Positions 46,801-53,651 of a DNA stretch of 64,000 bases are shown here, piece after piece. The stretch covers positions 1,240,001-1,304,000 of the forward strand of contig OZ252290.1 in the NCBI GenBank assembly GCA_965250105.1, in the 5' to 3' direction. The translations under genes were made by a program, and so were the position numbers. This stretch comes from JBCBSK01 sp965250105. Its GTDB lineage: Bacteria; Pseudomonadota; Alphaproteobacteria; Rhizobiales; Tepidamorphaceae. The notes below the pieces were generated by a model that saw nothing but the letters and a program-made list of their open reading frames with translations, did not search any database and had not been told where the DNA came from. Position 1 is the first letter of the stretch; each line of letters begins with the position of its first letter.

Positions 46801-49800
46801 GCCGTCTTCAGACAGCGTCGCATCCTCGGCATCGGGCATAATGACCGGACTGTCGTCGTCGACGGTGACGGTGAACGCCCCATCGGCGCTGTCGCCGTCC
46901 GAATCCGTCGCCGTGAAACCGAAGGCGAAGTCCAGATCGTTCTCGCTGCCACCCACGGGATGGTCGATCCGGCCGTCGAGATCGAAGACGTAGGACCCCG
47001 TGCCATCGTCCGACAGGGTGACGGTGAACACCGTCGCGCCGCCCTGGCCAGCCGTCGCCGTCAGGATCGTGCCGGCGGTATTCAGCGTGTAGACCAGCGC
47101 AACCCCGCCGGAGGTCAGCGCGCTGGCATTCAGCGCGCCACCATTGACGGTGATCAGGCCATTGACCTGTGAGCCCGTGAGAACGCCGTCGGGCGCCACG
47201 GCGCCGAGATCAATGTCGAACGACACCGACCGGTCGCCCGCGCCACCGGTATTGCTGTTCGCGTCGTCCGCACCCCAGTCGATACCCAGCGCGCCCGCGA
47301 CCGTCGTCGCGTCACCGTCGGTGTCGAGCACCGGGTTCGTCACCGGATCGGCGTCGCTGGCATCAACCATGTCGTTGTTGCCGATGACCGGAAGATCGTC
47401 TTCATCAACCGTCGCGGCCTCGACCGCGCCAATCGACGGCCCGTCATCCTCGACAACGACCTGGAACTGGCCCGACGTCGTATCGCCGTCGGAATCGGTC
47501 GCGATGAAGCCGAAATCGATCGGCAAGGCGTCGTCGCTCGCCGCGCCTTCCTCGTGATCCAGATTGGCAAAACGGGTAAACGTATAGGAGCCGACGCCAT
47601 CATCCGACAGCGTCACCTCGAACACCACCTCGCCGCCGACGCTGCCTTTGTAGGCTGTCAGAACCGTGCCGTCCGGCGACAGGTCGTAGACAACGGGCGC
47701 GCCATCCGACATGAGGCCCGACGTCGTGTTGGCCAGATCGAAGATGATCGACCGGTCGCCGATGCCATCCGGCGCATCCTGGAGACCGCCAGCATCAGCC
47801 TGATCCGCATTGTCCGCGCCCCAGCCGATGTTCAGATCGCCTTCGGCTGTCGAAGAATCCGAAGAAACGAAGTCCCGCGTCAGCGCCAGATCGCCAACCG
47901 CATGGGTGCCACCAACGCGCTCAAAAGGCCCGCCATCCGTCGAGACCCAGAGAAACAGCGTCCGGCCCGCCCAACCGTCATCGCCGGGCCGGTCGGCCAG
48001 CGACACAAACATCGTCGTCAAGGCGTCAACCGTGCCTTCCGCGGCGACAAAGCCGCCCCCAAGGCGGAGCTGGAAGACAATCTCGTCACCGGTACCGTTC
48101 TTCACCTGGAAGACCGGTTCATCCGTCACCGGATCAATCTGCCGGCCGTTAAACCTCGGCGGGTTGAACGACATCAGGCTGCCCGAGACATTGCCGGTAT
48201 CGCCCTGATCCACCGCGTCGACGAAACGGCCGGTCGTCACATCACCACCAGCCGTGCCTTCGCTGACCACACCGTCAACCGGATCAGCCAACACGACCGG
48301 ACTGTCGTCGTCGACGGTGACGGTGAACGCCCCATCGGCGCTGTCACCGTCCGAATCCGTCGCCGTGAAACCGAAGGCGAAGTCCAGATCGTTCTCGCTG
48401 CCACCCACGGGATGGTCGATCCGGCCTTCGAGATCGAAGACGTAGGACCCCGTGCCATCGTCCGACAGGGTGACGGTGAACACCGTCGCGCCGCCCTGGC
48501 CAGCCGTCGCCGTCAGGATCGTGCCGGCGGTATTCAGCGTGTAGACCAGCGCAACCCCGCCGGAGGTCAGCGCGCTGGCATTCAGCGCGCCACCATTGAC
48601 GGTGATCAGGCCATTGACCTGTGAGCCCGTGAGAACGCCGTCGGGCGCCACGGCGCCGAGATCAATGTCGAACGACACCGACCGGTCGCCCGCGCCACCG
48701 GTATTGCTGTTCGCGTCGTCCGCACCCCAGTCGATACCCAGCGCGCCCGCGACCGTCGTCGCGTCACCGTCGGTGTCGAGCACCGGGTTCGTCACCGGAT
48801 CGGCGTCGCTGGCATCAACCATGTCGTTGTTGCCGATGACCGGAAGATCGTCTTCATCAACCGTCGCGGCCTCGACCGCGCCAATCGACGGCCCGTCATC
48901 GCCGATGTTGATGCCGACGGTCGTCTCAATGGAATCCCCATTGGCATCGGTCACCGTGATCCCGAAGCTGAAGAACAACACATCCTCGACGTCGACGCCC
49001 GGATGATCCAGAACGTCCGACAGCTCAAACGTGTAGGACCCGGTCCCGACGTCCGAGAGCGACACGGTGAACACGGTGCGCGTCACGCCGGCATCGTCGG
49101 TCGCCTGGGCAATCAACGTCGCGCCATTGCCCGACAGATCGAAGCTGATCGGATCGCCACGCGATGTCAGACTAGCCGGATCGATGGCGCCGCCATTGAC
49201 GATGACATTGGCGATCGCGGATGCGAGGTTCGTGAAACCCACGCCGCGATCACCAGTTCCCGTGCTGGCGCCTCCGTCGACGACGCTGTTGCCGTCTTCA
49301 TCACCGAAATCGATGTTCAGGTTGCCGGAAACGATAAAGGAGCCGCTGGCGTCACCACTATTGCCGCCCGGCAGAAAGTCTTCTTCAACGGCTCCCGCTC
49401 CAAAACCGGAGGTGAAGCTCGGAAAGTCGTTGGTCTCGACGGATGCGGCTTCGGTCGTTCCGTCATCGTCGGTCGCCAGCAAACCGAAATCGTCGATCGG
49501 CGGCGCGATGCCATCATCAGTCGGCAACTCGGTTCCGCCCAGCGTGTCGGTGACACCAAGACCGCCCGTGATCGGGCCGCTGTCGCCGGCGCCGAAATTC
49601 TGGCCGCCGCTGCCCGGCGTTTGATCGCCACCGGCTTCCGGTCCCGCCGCGGGCTCGATCGCCTCGCCCGTATCGATGGCTTGGGCCAGCGCCTCGGTCG
49701 GAATGACGACGTCGCCGATCTGAATCGTCGGCGTGTTGATCACACCATCCGGCACCGTGATCACGCGGCCGTCGGACAGCACGATCCTGAGATCGTCGCC

Positions 49801-50019
49801 GTTCGGGGTCACCGACTGAATGAACACGCCGTCGGGCAGGGTGATCACGCGGCCACCGGTCTGCGTATCGAGAGCAAGTCGAACACCGCCGTCCGGCTGT
49901 CCGCCGATACCGCTCGCCGCCTGGGCCAACACGACCGTCCCGGCGGCGGCCTGATCCGGCGCGCCGCCTTGCGGCACCAGGTTTTCGACAGGGTCAATGC
50001 TGTTTTCGGAATCCGACAT
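37816..50019 (-). CDS. Giant LapA-like RTX adhesin with retention module
   Basis: 4067 aa, acidic, almost Cys-free. Residues 45-120 form the retention module (VITLPDGVFIQSVTPNGDD, VLSDGRVITVPDGV, VVIPTEALAQA), which plugs the outer-membrane channel. PAAG at 123-126 is the LapG-type cleavage site. Residues 215-2750 hold about ten T1SS-143/DUF5801-like modules, seven with a WGAD core and each ending near DSDGDS/VTVDDDSP. Single-copy insert domains interrupt them. A cadherin/Big_9-type domain follows (DDTAATDEDISVVVDVFAND), then RTX blocks (GGxGxDxLxGG) including three 152-residue copies, another RTX block, and a T1SS C-terminal target. ATG 50019 has GAGG seven bases upstream. It converges on the lapG-like gene. 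Confidence 0.95.
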   Translation of the reverse strand: MSDSENSIDPVENLVPQGGAPDQAAAGTVVLAQAASGIGGQPDGGVRLALDTQTGGRVITLPDGVFIQSVTPNGDDLRIVLSDGRVITVPDGVINTPTIQIGDVVIPTEALAQAIDTGEAIEPAAGPEAGGDQTPGSGGQNFGAGDSGPITGGLGVTDTLGGTELPTDDGIAPPIDDFGLLATDDDGTTEAASVETNDFPSFTSGFGAGAVEEDFLPGGNSGDASGSFIVSGNLNIDFGDEDGNSVVDGGASTGTGDRGVGFTNLASAIANVIVNGGAIDPASLTSRGDPISFDLSGNGATLIAQATDDAGVTRTVFTVSLSDVGTGSYTFELSDVLDHPGVDVEDVLFFSFGITVTDANGDSIETTVGINIGDDGPSIGAVEAATVDEDDLPVIGNNDMVDASDADPVTNPVLDTDGDATTVAGALGIDWGADDANSNTGGAGDRSVSFDIDLGAVAPDGVLTGSQVNGLITVNGGALNASALTSGGVALVYTLNTAGTILTATAGQGGATVFTVTLSDDGTGSYVFDLEGRIDHPVGGSENDLDFAFGFTATDSDGDSADGAFTVTVDDDSPVVLADPVDGVVSEGTAGGDVTTGRFVDAVDQGDTGNVSGSLMSFNPPRFNGRQIDPVTDEPVFQVKNGTGDEIVFQLRLGGGFVAAEGTVDALTTMFVSLADRPGDDGWAGRTLFLWVSTDGGPFERVGGTHAVGDLALTRDFVSSDSSTAEGDLNIGWGADNADQADAGGLQDAPDGIGDRSIIFDLANTTSGLMSDGAPVVYDLSPDGTVLTAYKGSVGGEVVFEVTLSDDGVGSYTFTRFANLDHEEGAASDDALPIDFGFIATDSDGDTTSGQFQVVVEDDGPSIGAVEAATVDEDDLPVIGNNDMVDASDADPVTNPVLDTDGDATTVAGALGIDWGADDANSNTGGAGDRSVSFDIDLGAVAPDGVLTGSQVNGLITVNGGALNASALTSGGVALVYTLNTAGTILTATAGQGGATVFTVTLSDDGTGSYVFDLDGRIDHPVGGSENDLDFAFGFTATDSDGDSADGAFTVTVDDDSPVIMPDAEDATLSEDGTVSTAKQDLSIENVVLNGETYTFSIEEGASQFTVTGGGYDGEPVTLLLLAELAGANLPDADGNGGPTRGNFSVDDPEPNIFNVVENDNGAFTLRVGGLDTGGVYRIKFEGADAEANANALLDLLQSVDGKNGSPNLLNEILQDFGRVSETGSLNILWGADNADQTTDGFNQDTPGAGDRSVTFDIDMGSVGDKGVLTADQANELITVADGAIDASALMSGGVALTYSLNEDGTVLTAQAGGTTVFRVALEDDGAGEYRFQLFTELDHPVGTASDDALDIAFDFIATDSDGDTTEADFKVTVEDDTPVAAIALSDETLIHDESGLDAAIAGADNSDPLSVFDGLVNPGDDPDVAGTDPLGFAAQSGMVDTSGTDLGADGGSKVFSLAIGTADTDVVTTEGSAIVLVEETVNGQTVVVGRVDADGDGSVTDADPAAFALHIDADTGELSLVQYLSVRHADGQDPNDPVDLGQDVLEVVLTVTDGDNDMDEARVDIGEKIAFVDDAPIIAVDDDETAPDVVVDETRLGADGSANFADLFEASFGADGGADNPAINIQTILGRSEVARQQTEPQFGQGGPDAVGPTTPRDNSVDTFSAFIDANNNGIWDTDETDRQDLQTFGAGSQSNDADVDGALVSVSATDNGQPAAVDGNQFFIGVNGDRDNGNTRGWIEGREGLRFDLTNDGSAQSATVTIRGPAGSNPQNNALPNIAAGTSFEIVLYNGDDIVGTRPITVDDAQQAFSVNVTADNGQPFDAIEVRAVEDGAFTVDSVKLFNTGITYELGVSAEGADSGLVDGETGEPVVLFVENGQVVGRVGDQAGEIVFVARVDNGGTVTVDQQRELRHDNPLDADEPATLDAANLITLTATIIDNDGDSRSATAEIGSSFVFEDDGPSIDPDAVEAATVDEDDLADGNRDDIDDSDADPVTNPVLDTDGDATTVAGALGIDWGADDANSNTGGAGDRSVAFDIDLGAVAPDGVLTGSQVNGLITVNGGALNASALTSGGVALVYTLNTAGTVLTATAGQGGATVFTVTLSDDGTGSYVFDLDGRIDHPVGGSENDLDFAFGFTATDSDGDSADGAFTVTVDDDSPVIMPDAEDATLSEGGLVSTAEEDLSITSELHGETYVFSIEEGASQFTVTGGGYDGEPVTLLLLAELAGANLPDADGNGGPTRGNFSVDDPEPNIFNVVENDNGAFTLRVGGLDTGGVYRIKFEGADAEDNANDLLKLLQSVDGKNGSPNLLNEILQDFGRVSETGSLNILWGADNADQDNNNFKQDTPGAGDRSVTFDDGYDGKAVLDANGDPLTSGGQPLVYELSENGTVLTAKAGDTAVFRVTLDDDGAGAYRFQLFTELEHPADGAFDDVLDIAFSFVATDSDGDATTGDFKVTVQDDGPVIVAPPPEAVSVDEDGLSGGITDPSQPGDLAGDATSATGSLDIEWGADNADQSDSGGVQDTPDGAGDRSVTFNTDGTGALSPEQVDALIVVNGGSIDASALTSGGVALVYTLSDGGTVLTATANGQPVFTVGLSDDGTGSYTFTLEGPLDHPAGLDENDLDIAFRFKATDSDGDEVPGRFTVTVDDDMPIAGEAEKGAIDETGLSASTGPQDLGFTPGADGLDSLDFVTGPVGIAYSANLRNFNTRQSISGAYGEGDDLVRSDSTDAGERFGSMAFGPGGFVTLSAEAEAGRSDPFINPRRGDGFGIDANGRGSAASAISGEEKAVLTLNQGLTATAFNLTLGLQEGRALVEFYRDGELIGRQEVDVARIGENNFRDGDRNSYEFDQSTINFLPAANGDFTFDQVKISAVDLPGTQNDDIRVNAASFDGLPPVIATDANGNAIPLTSGGDAVDVFVDGNVLIGFIAGNDRTDPANHVFTVELDPTAPNGSYNLTLLKPIDHPDGGDPDDVVTLSFYVQAVDGDGDRALTKVEVDISDDGPVARDDTAATDEDISVVVDVFANDDGGSDGVDLSDADDVKVLVGPENGEVVYNNNGTFTYTPDPNYSGADSFTYQITDRDGDVHQATVTLTVDGVLDMVFTDGNDRIDLRGFENDPAVNRTWFEDGNFLEALDGDDEVYLPNSGDPLAGEYNNRTFDAGGGNDRVIGGTLNDRIDGGSGNDVLDGGAGNDEVRGGSGNDTITVGDGRDTVFGDGGRDTFLVDDVIDDNDSIDGGSGADTVRTESGTGNLQFNVFDTVGGNANVSGIETVRAEGIEGTSGADRIDLTNVADVDLGPDGVIDGGGGNDLLVGNDQGQTILGDAGNDTLRGNGGNDVLDGGAGNDEVRGGSGNDTITVGDGRDTVFGDGGRDTFLVDDVIDDNDSIDGGSGADTVRTESGTGNLRFNVFDTVGGNANVSGIETVRAEGIEGTSGADRIDLTNVADVDLGPDGVIDGGGGNDLLVGNDQGQTILGGAGNDTLRGNGGNDELDGGAGNDRVEGGAGNDTITVGNGRDTVFGDGGRDTFLVDDVIDDNDSIDGGSGADTVRTESGTGNLQFNVFDTVGGNANVSSIETVRAEGIEGTSGADRIDLTNVADVDLGPDGVIDGGGGNDLLVGNDQGQTILGDAGNDTLRGNGGNDTLGGGAGRDMLTGGTGRDTFLFVSGEGSSSLGGADRVTDFENGRDRIEIQGVDNPADIEIRTNGSDAVLFDTANNQYVAVIEGAAGQVDAGDLNIVSSVSLSTLSTGLAGSFGLARSVLQSDGAEGRSRSTADNLSIAAGVATVIFVLSDAAHADIVEVDLDTQPENGVVNISDGGAVTYTPNDGFVGQESITLDLFHEDGTVTSETITVEVVDTAPLAAMGLAATDLAEDDADEQADRAGENGDGDSAGEAAMAASIIEGTDGDDVIEGTEGDDMLSGGAGDDTLIGGGGDDWLDGGIGLDILDGGAGDDILIGGAGRDTLTGGEGGDLFVLDAAALADAELGIVDLITDFHAEEGDRLDLSGLLDSLAPTDPEAGLASALHFDNETNTLQAHLEGTDGWTDIAQFSEPVAVSVILDDPMNPVSVI
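39110..40478 (-). repeat. Three tandem 456-bp near-identical RTX repeats inside the adhesin
   Basis: The 152-codon unit (DDNDSIDGGSGADTV through GGNGGNDxLDGGAGND and GDGRDTVFGDGGRDTFLVD) occurs three times. Shared landmarks fall at about 39167, 39623 and 40079, exactly 456 bp apart. Only scattered codons differ (for example Q/R at NLQFN and D/G at ILGDAGN). Boundaries are approximate. Confidence 0.88.
42950..44040 (-). repeat. Adhesin repeat block, copy A
   Basis: About 1.1 kb nearly identical to 46260-47400, with long exact tracts such as the one starting at 43191 and recurring at 46498. It covers a WGAD module, the SIEEGASQFTVTGGGYD insert and the next WGAD module. The offset is about 3309 bp. 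Confidence 0.8.
46260..47400 (-). repeat. Adhesin repeat block, copy B
   Basis: This is the second copy of the block at 42950-44040. Its right part (46846-47440) is also nearly identical to 48298-48895, offset 1452 bp, where a single module is repeated without the preceding insert. Confidence 0.8.
48298..48895 (-). repeat. Adhesin repeat block, copy C (single module)
   Basis: About 600 bp covering the WGADDANSNTGGAGDRSV module. It matches 46846-47440 almost base for base, up to the CAATCGACGGCCCGTCATC junction at its right end. Confidence 0.8.
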
Positions 50020-50674
50020 GAGGTTGCCTCGAAAAGAGCGGATGCGCTCAGTGCGTGTCTGTTAACGCGATATTAATTTCTGCACAACGATTAGCTGTGA
50101 ATTTGGTAAAGATTGCAAATGGGTCAACTAACCATTTGGTAAGGCTGTTTTCTGCAAGTGAAACAGCTTGGATGCGTCATTTAGGGATTGTTTACCAATA
50201 AACCAAAAAGAACGCACAGCCAAGAGTATAAGCTCCGACCGGAACATCTATTTTTAGGCGTATCCGCCAGGTGCCAAAGCAGCCGCTTGGCGCGAAAAAG
50301 CAAGAATATGTCGCTCTGGCGTCAAATAGCGAAGAGACCGCCACATTGCCGCGACAAAGACACGGCGGACGGCGATTCCCAAAATGGCACAGAACCAGCC
50401 GTCCGTAACACAGATTTGTGACGGTCCCAACAGGTTGTTCAGCACCAACAGCCTGTGATTGCGGCGGCGCGCTTGCCTGTCGGCGCGACGAGCCTGGCCG
50501 GGAATCAGTGGAAAAGCGTCCGAGACCCGGCCGACAACCGTCTCCGACGGTCCGGCCCTATCTTCCTGGACCGTGGCGGCGTTAGGCTATGGTCGGCCTC
50601 GGGCGACGCCGTCCTCCGGTCCCGCCCAATGCCTCGCCCCTTGTCCCGACCACGTCCCGCGAACGACCCGTTAG
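50020..50674. promoter_or_regulatory. Long AT-rich upstream region of the adhesin gene
   Basis: 655 bases between the divergent adhesin (minus) and acyl-CoA dehydrogenase (plus) genes, clearly more AT-rich than its surroundings at 50050-50340. It holds ATTTGGTAA at 50101 and 50134 (33 bp apart) and the inverted TTACCAAT at 50192, suggesting regulator sites. ORFs here (for example a 77-codon frame at 50188) lack ribosome sites and typical codon use, so no gene is called. Confidence 0.55.
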
Positions 50675-52480
50675 ATGACCACGCCGATACTGGATCCGAG
50701 AGATCTGAGCTTTCTTCTTCATGAGATGCTCGACGTCGACGCGCTGACGCGGCTGCCGCGCTATGCCGAGCACGACCGGACCACCTTCGACGCGGCGCTC
50801 GAAACGGCGCGCAAGATCGCCGAAGACCAGTTCCGACCGCATAACCGGGCGAGCGATCTCGCCGAGCCGCGCCTCGTCGACGGGCGCGTCGAGATGATCC
50901 CCGAGATCGGGGCGGCGCTCGATGCCTTCAACGCGGCGGGCTTCACGGCGGCCAGCTTCGACCATGACGAAGGCGGGCTGCAATTGCCCTGGGTCGTCGC
51001 GCAGGCCTGCTTCGCCTGGTTCCAGGCGGCCAATCTCGCCACCATCGCTTATCCGTTCCTGACGATCGCCGCCGCCAACCTGCTCAAGCGCTTCGCTAGC
51101 GACGACCAGAAGCGACGCTATCTCGGGCCGATGCTGGCCGGCCGTTTCTTCGGCACGATGGCGCTGTCGGAACCCGATGCCGGCTCGTCGCTCGGCGACA
51201 TCCGCACGATCGCGCAGCCGATCGGCGACGGGCGCTACAGACTGAGCGGCGGCAAGATGTGGATTTCCGGCGCGGCGCATCAGATGTCGGAGACGATCGT
51301 CCACCTGATGCTGGCGCGCGTCGCCGGCGCGCCGCCCGGCGTCAAGGGGCTGTCGCTGTTCATCGTCCCGCGCGATCGGGTGGCCGAGGATGGCACGGTC
51401 CTGGGCGGCAACGACATCGTCGTCGCGGGCCTCAACCACAAGATGGGCTATCGCGGAACGACGAACACGGTTCTGTCCATCGGCGAGACCGGCGGCACCA
51501 TCGGCGAGATCGTTGGCGCCGAGGGCCAGGGCCTCGGTTACATGTTCCATATGATGAACGAAGCGCGGATCGGCGTCGGCATGGGCGCATCCGCGCTCGC
51601 CGCGACCGGCTATCTCCATGCCCGAGACTATGCGCGCGAGCGCCGGCAGGGCCGCCATCCCGACGCCAAGTCGCCGACCGCGCCGCAGATCGCCCTGATC
51701 GAGCATGCCGATATCCGCCGCATGCTGATGATCCAGAAGGCCATCGGCGAGGGCGGCCTCGCCCTCGGCCTCTATCTGGCGCTGATGGTCGACCGGCGCA
51801 CCGTCGACCCCGATCCCGCCGCCCGCCGGACCGCCGACCGGCTCCTCGACATGCTGACGCCGACCTATAAAGCCTACATCTCCGAGCGCGCGCTCGAAGC
51901 CAATGATCTGGCGATCCAGGTGCTCGGCGGCTACGGCTATACACGCGACCATCCGGTCGAACAGTTCTATCGCGACAACCGGCTGAACCCGATCCACGAG
52001 GGCGCCAACGGGATCCAGGCCATCGACCTGCTCGGCCGCAAGGTGCGGCAGGAGGACGGCGCCGCCTTCCAGGCGCTGTTGGCCGAGATGCGGGCGACGG
52101 TGGCCACCGCGAGCGCCCGGCCGGAACTGACCGATCACGCGGACGAGCTTGCCGACGCCCTCACCCTCTGGGAGACGACGACGCGGCGCATGAGCGCCGA
52201 AGCGAACCTTGCCGGCGAGCGAGCCTATCTGGCGAATGCGGCAAGCTATATGCGGCTCGCCGGCCATGTAACGTTAGCCTGGATCTGGCTGAAACAGGCG
52301 ATCGTCGCGGCCGACGCGCTGTCCCGCGACCCCGATCGGTCGGATGCGGCCTTCTATCGCGGCAAGCTTCAGACCTGCCGCTATGTGTTCCGGTTCGACC
52401 TGCCGCGGGTCGCCCAGCTCGCCGACCTGCTCGGCAGGCTCGACGACACGGTCCTGACCATGGAGCCCGATTGGTTCTGA
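50675..52480 (+). CDS. Acyl-CoA dehydrogenase (large, C-terminally extended type)
   Basis: 601 aa, about 200 longer than standard acyl-CoA dehydrogenases. The extra length is the C-terminal helical extension seen in the DmdC / FadE-like group. The flavin-binding core is FGTMALSEPDAGSSLGD and GGKMWISGA; catalytic Glu is in NPIHEGANGIQ, and the LGGYGYTRDHPVEQFYRD segment is conserved. It oxidises an acyl-CoA to the 2-enoyl-CoA. It precedes a 3-hydroxyacyl-CoA dehydrogenase by 70 bases, so both act in one beta-oxidation-like route. Chain specificity cannot be told. Confidence 0.93.
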   Translation: MTTPILDPRDLSFLLHEMLDVDALTRLPRYAEHDRTTFDAALETARKIAEDQFRPHNRASDLAEPRLVDGRVEMIPEIGAALDAFNAAGFTAASFDHDEGGLQLPWVVAQACFAWFQAANLATIAYPFLTIAAANLLKRFASDDQKRRYLGPMLAGRFFGTMALSEPDAGSSLGDIRTIAQPIGDGRYRLSGGKMWISGAAHQMSETIVHLMLARVAGAPPGVKGLSLFIVPRDRVAEDGTVLGGNDIVVAGLNHKMGYRGTTNTVLSIGETGGTIGEIVGAEGQGLGYMFHMMNEARIGVGMGASALAATGYLHARDYARERRQGRHPDAKSPTAPQIALIEHADIRRMLMIQKAIGEGGLALGLYLALMVDRRTVDPDPAARRTADRLLDMLTPTYKAYISERALEANDLAIQVLGGYGYTRDHPVEQFYRDNRLNPIHEGANGIQAIDLLGRKVRQEDGAAFQALLAEMRATVATASARPELTDHADELADALTLWETTTRRMSAEANLAGERAYLANAASYMRLAGHVTLAWIWLKQAIVAADALSRDPDRSDAAFYRGKLQTCRYVFRFDLPRVAQLADLLGRLDDTVLTMEPDWF

Positions 52481-52550
52481 GACCGGGCGGGGATCACATA
52501 ATGCTCAAAGGGTCCCCCGGCGGGGGACGACGACAAGGGAGACATCTATC

Positions 52551-53414
52551 GTGCAATTCGACCGGATCGGCGTCGTCGGCGCCGGCATGATGGGCAGCGA
52601 GATCGCGCTCGTCTTCGCGCTGTCGGGCGCGGACGTGGCGCTCACCGACACGAGCGCCGAACAGCTCGACCGCGCCGACGGGCGGATCTCGGCCATCCTC
52701 GACAAAGGGGCCGCGCGCGGCCATTACACCGCCGAACAGGTCGCGCGGGCGCGCCAGGGCCTGACGCTCGGCCGGGACATCGACGCCCACGCCGATCGGC
52801 AGCTCGTCATCGAGGCGGTGTTCGAGGACGAAGACCTCAAGGCCACGGTGCTCGGCGCGCTCGACAGGATCGCCGCCGAGGACATGATCCTCGCCAGCAA
52901 CACCTCGTCGATCTCGATCTCCGTGCTTGCCGGCCATCTGGCCGAGGCCCGGCGACGGCGCTTCGTCGGCATGCATTTCTTCTCGCCGGTCTCGCGCATG
53001 CCGCTGGTCGAGGTCATTCCGGGCTTCGACACCGACGACGCCACGGTCACGGGCGCGATGGCGGCCTGCCGGCAGGCGGGCAAGGAGCCGATCCGGGTCA
53101 AGGATGTCACGGGCTTCGCCGTCAACCGGCTGCTGCATGCCTTCTGGATCGAGGCCAACCGGCTGGTCGAGGAAGGCGTCGCGAGCCCCGCCGACATCGA
53201 CACCGCCTGCAGGCTGGGGCTCGGCCATCCGGTCGGCCCCTATCAATTGATGGACCAGGTCAGCAACAGCCTGTCGCTGCAGGTCCAGGAGATCCTGCAC
53301 GACGCCTATGGCCCGCGTTTCCTGCCGCGCCCGCTTCTCAAGCAGATGGTGCGCGCCGGCCGCGACGGCCGCAAGGCGGGACGCGGCTGGTTCGACTACT
53401 CCGACGATCTGTAA
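52551..53414 (+). CDS. 3-hydroxyacyl-CoA dehydrogenase (stand-alone)
   Basis: 287 aa with GTG start (AAGGGAG nine bases upstream). It has the Rossmann motif GVVGAGMMGSEIALVF at the N-terminus, LASNTSSISIS and MHFFSPVSRMPLVEV with the catalytic His, and the C-terminal domain AVNRLLHAFWIEANRLVEEG with LGHPVGPYQLMD. It lacks the enoyl-CoA hydratase half of FadB, so a separate hydratase is needed; none is in the window. It oxidises 3-hydroxyacyl-CoA with NAD. Confidence 0.93.
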   Translation: MQFDRIGVVGAGMMGSEIALVFALSGADVALTDTSAEQLDRADGRISAILDKGAARGHYTAEQVARARQGLTLGRDIDAHADRQLVIEAVFEDEDLKATVLGALDRIAAEDMILASNTSSISISVLAGHLAEARRRRFVGMHFFSPVSRMPLVEVIPGFDTDDATVTGAMAACRQAGKEPIRVKDVTGFAVNRLLHAFWIEANRLVEEGVASPADIDTACRLGLGHPVGPYQLMDQVSNSLSLQVQEILHDAYGPRFLPRPLLKQMVRAGRDGRKAGRGWFDYSDDL

Positions 53415-53550
53415 CCGCCCCGACAAGCCCCCGACCGACCCCAATATCCCCGCCACAGCCAGGCGACCATATCGGACCTGACGAGCGCACGCGGCCTGTT
53501 TGCAGCGCAGCACATCGTTTCGTTGACCGGCTCGAGGATTTTTGCTTACC

Positions 53551-53573
53551 GTTCGATTGTCCAACAATCGAAC
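53551..53573. promoter_or_regulatory. Perfect 10-bp inverted repeat, likely GntR/FadR operator
   Basis: GTTCGATTGT, spacer CCA, ACAATCGAAC. It lies 79 bases before the FadR-like regulator's ATG. The TTGT-N3-ACAA centre is of the kind bound by FCD-type GntR regulators, so autoregulation is probable. No copy was seen upstream of the neighbouring genes. Confidence 0.7.
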
Positions 53574-53651
53574 AAGAGCCTGACGGCCGCCAAGGGACCC
53601 CGATCCCGCAGCGGCCGAGACACCGGGCCGATCGTCGGGAGAGCGGGCGGA

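Noticed and set aside
37777..49600. Long plus-strand ORFs (up to 560 codons) opposite the adhesin gene
   Set aside because: They are antisense shadows of a GC-rich repetitive gene. They repeat with the adhesin modules and have no ribosome sites.
49939..49950. AAAG at adhesin residues 24-27 as the LapG site
   Set aside because: It lies before the retention module. Cutting there would not release the adhesin, unlike P-A-A-G at 123-126.
37816..50019. Phase-variable or recently acquired island at the adhesin
   Set aside because: Codon use and GC are like the neighbours, and there are no flanking insertion sequences, tRNA or attachment repeats.
50188..50421. 77-codon plus-strand ORF upstream of the adhesin
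   Set aside because: No ribosome binding site, unusual composition and an AT-rich promoter-like setting. No recognisable domain.
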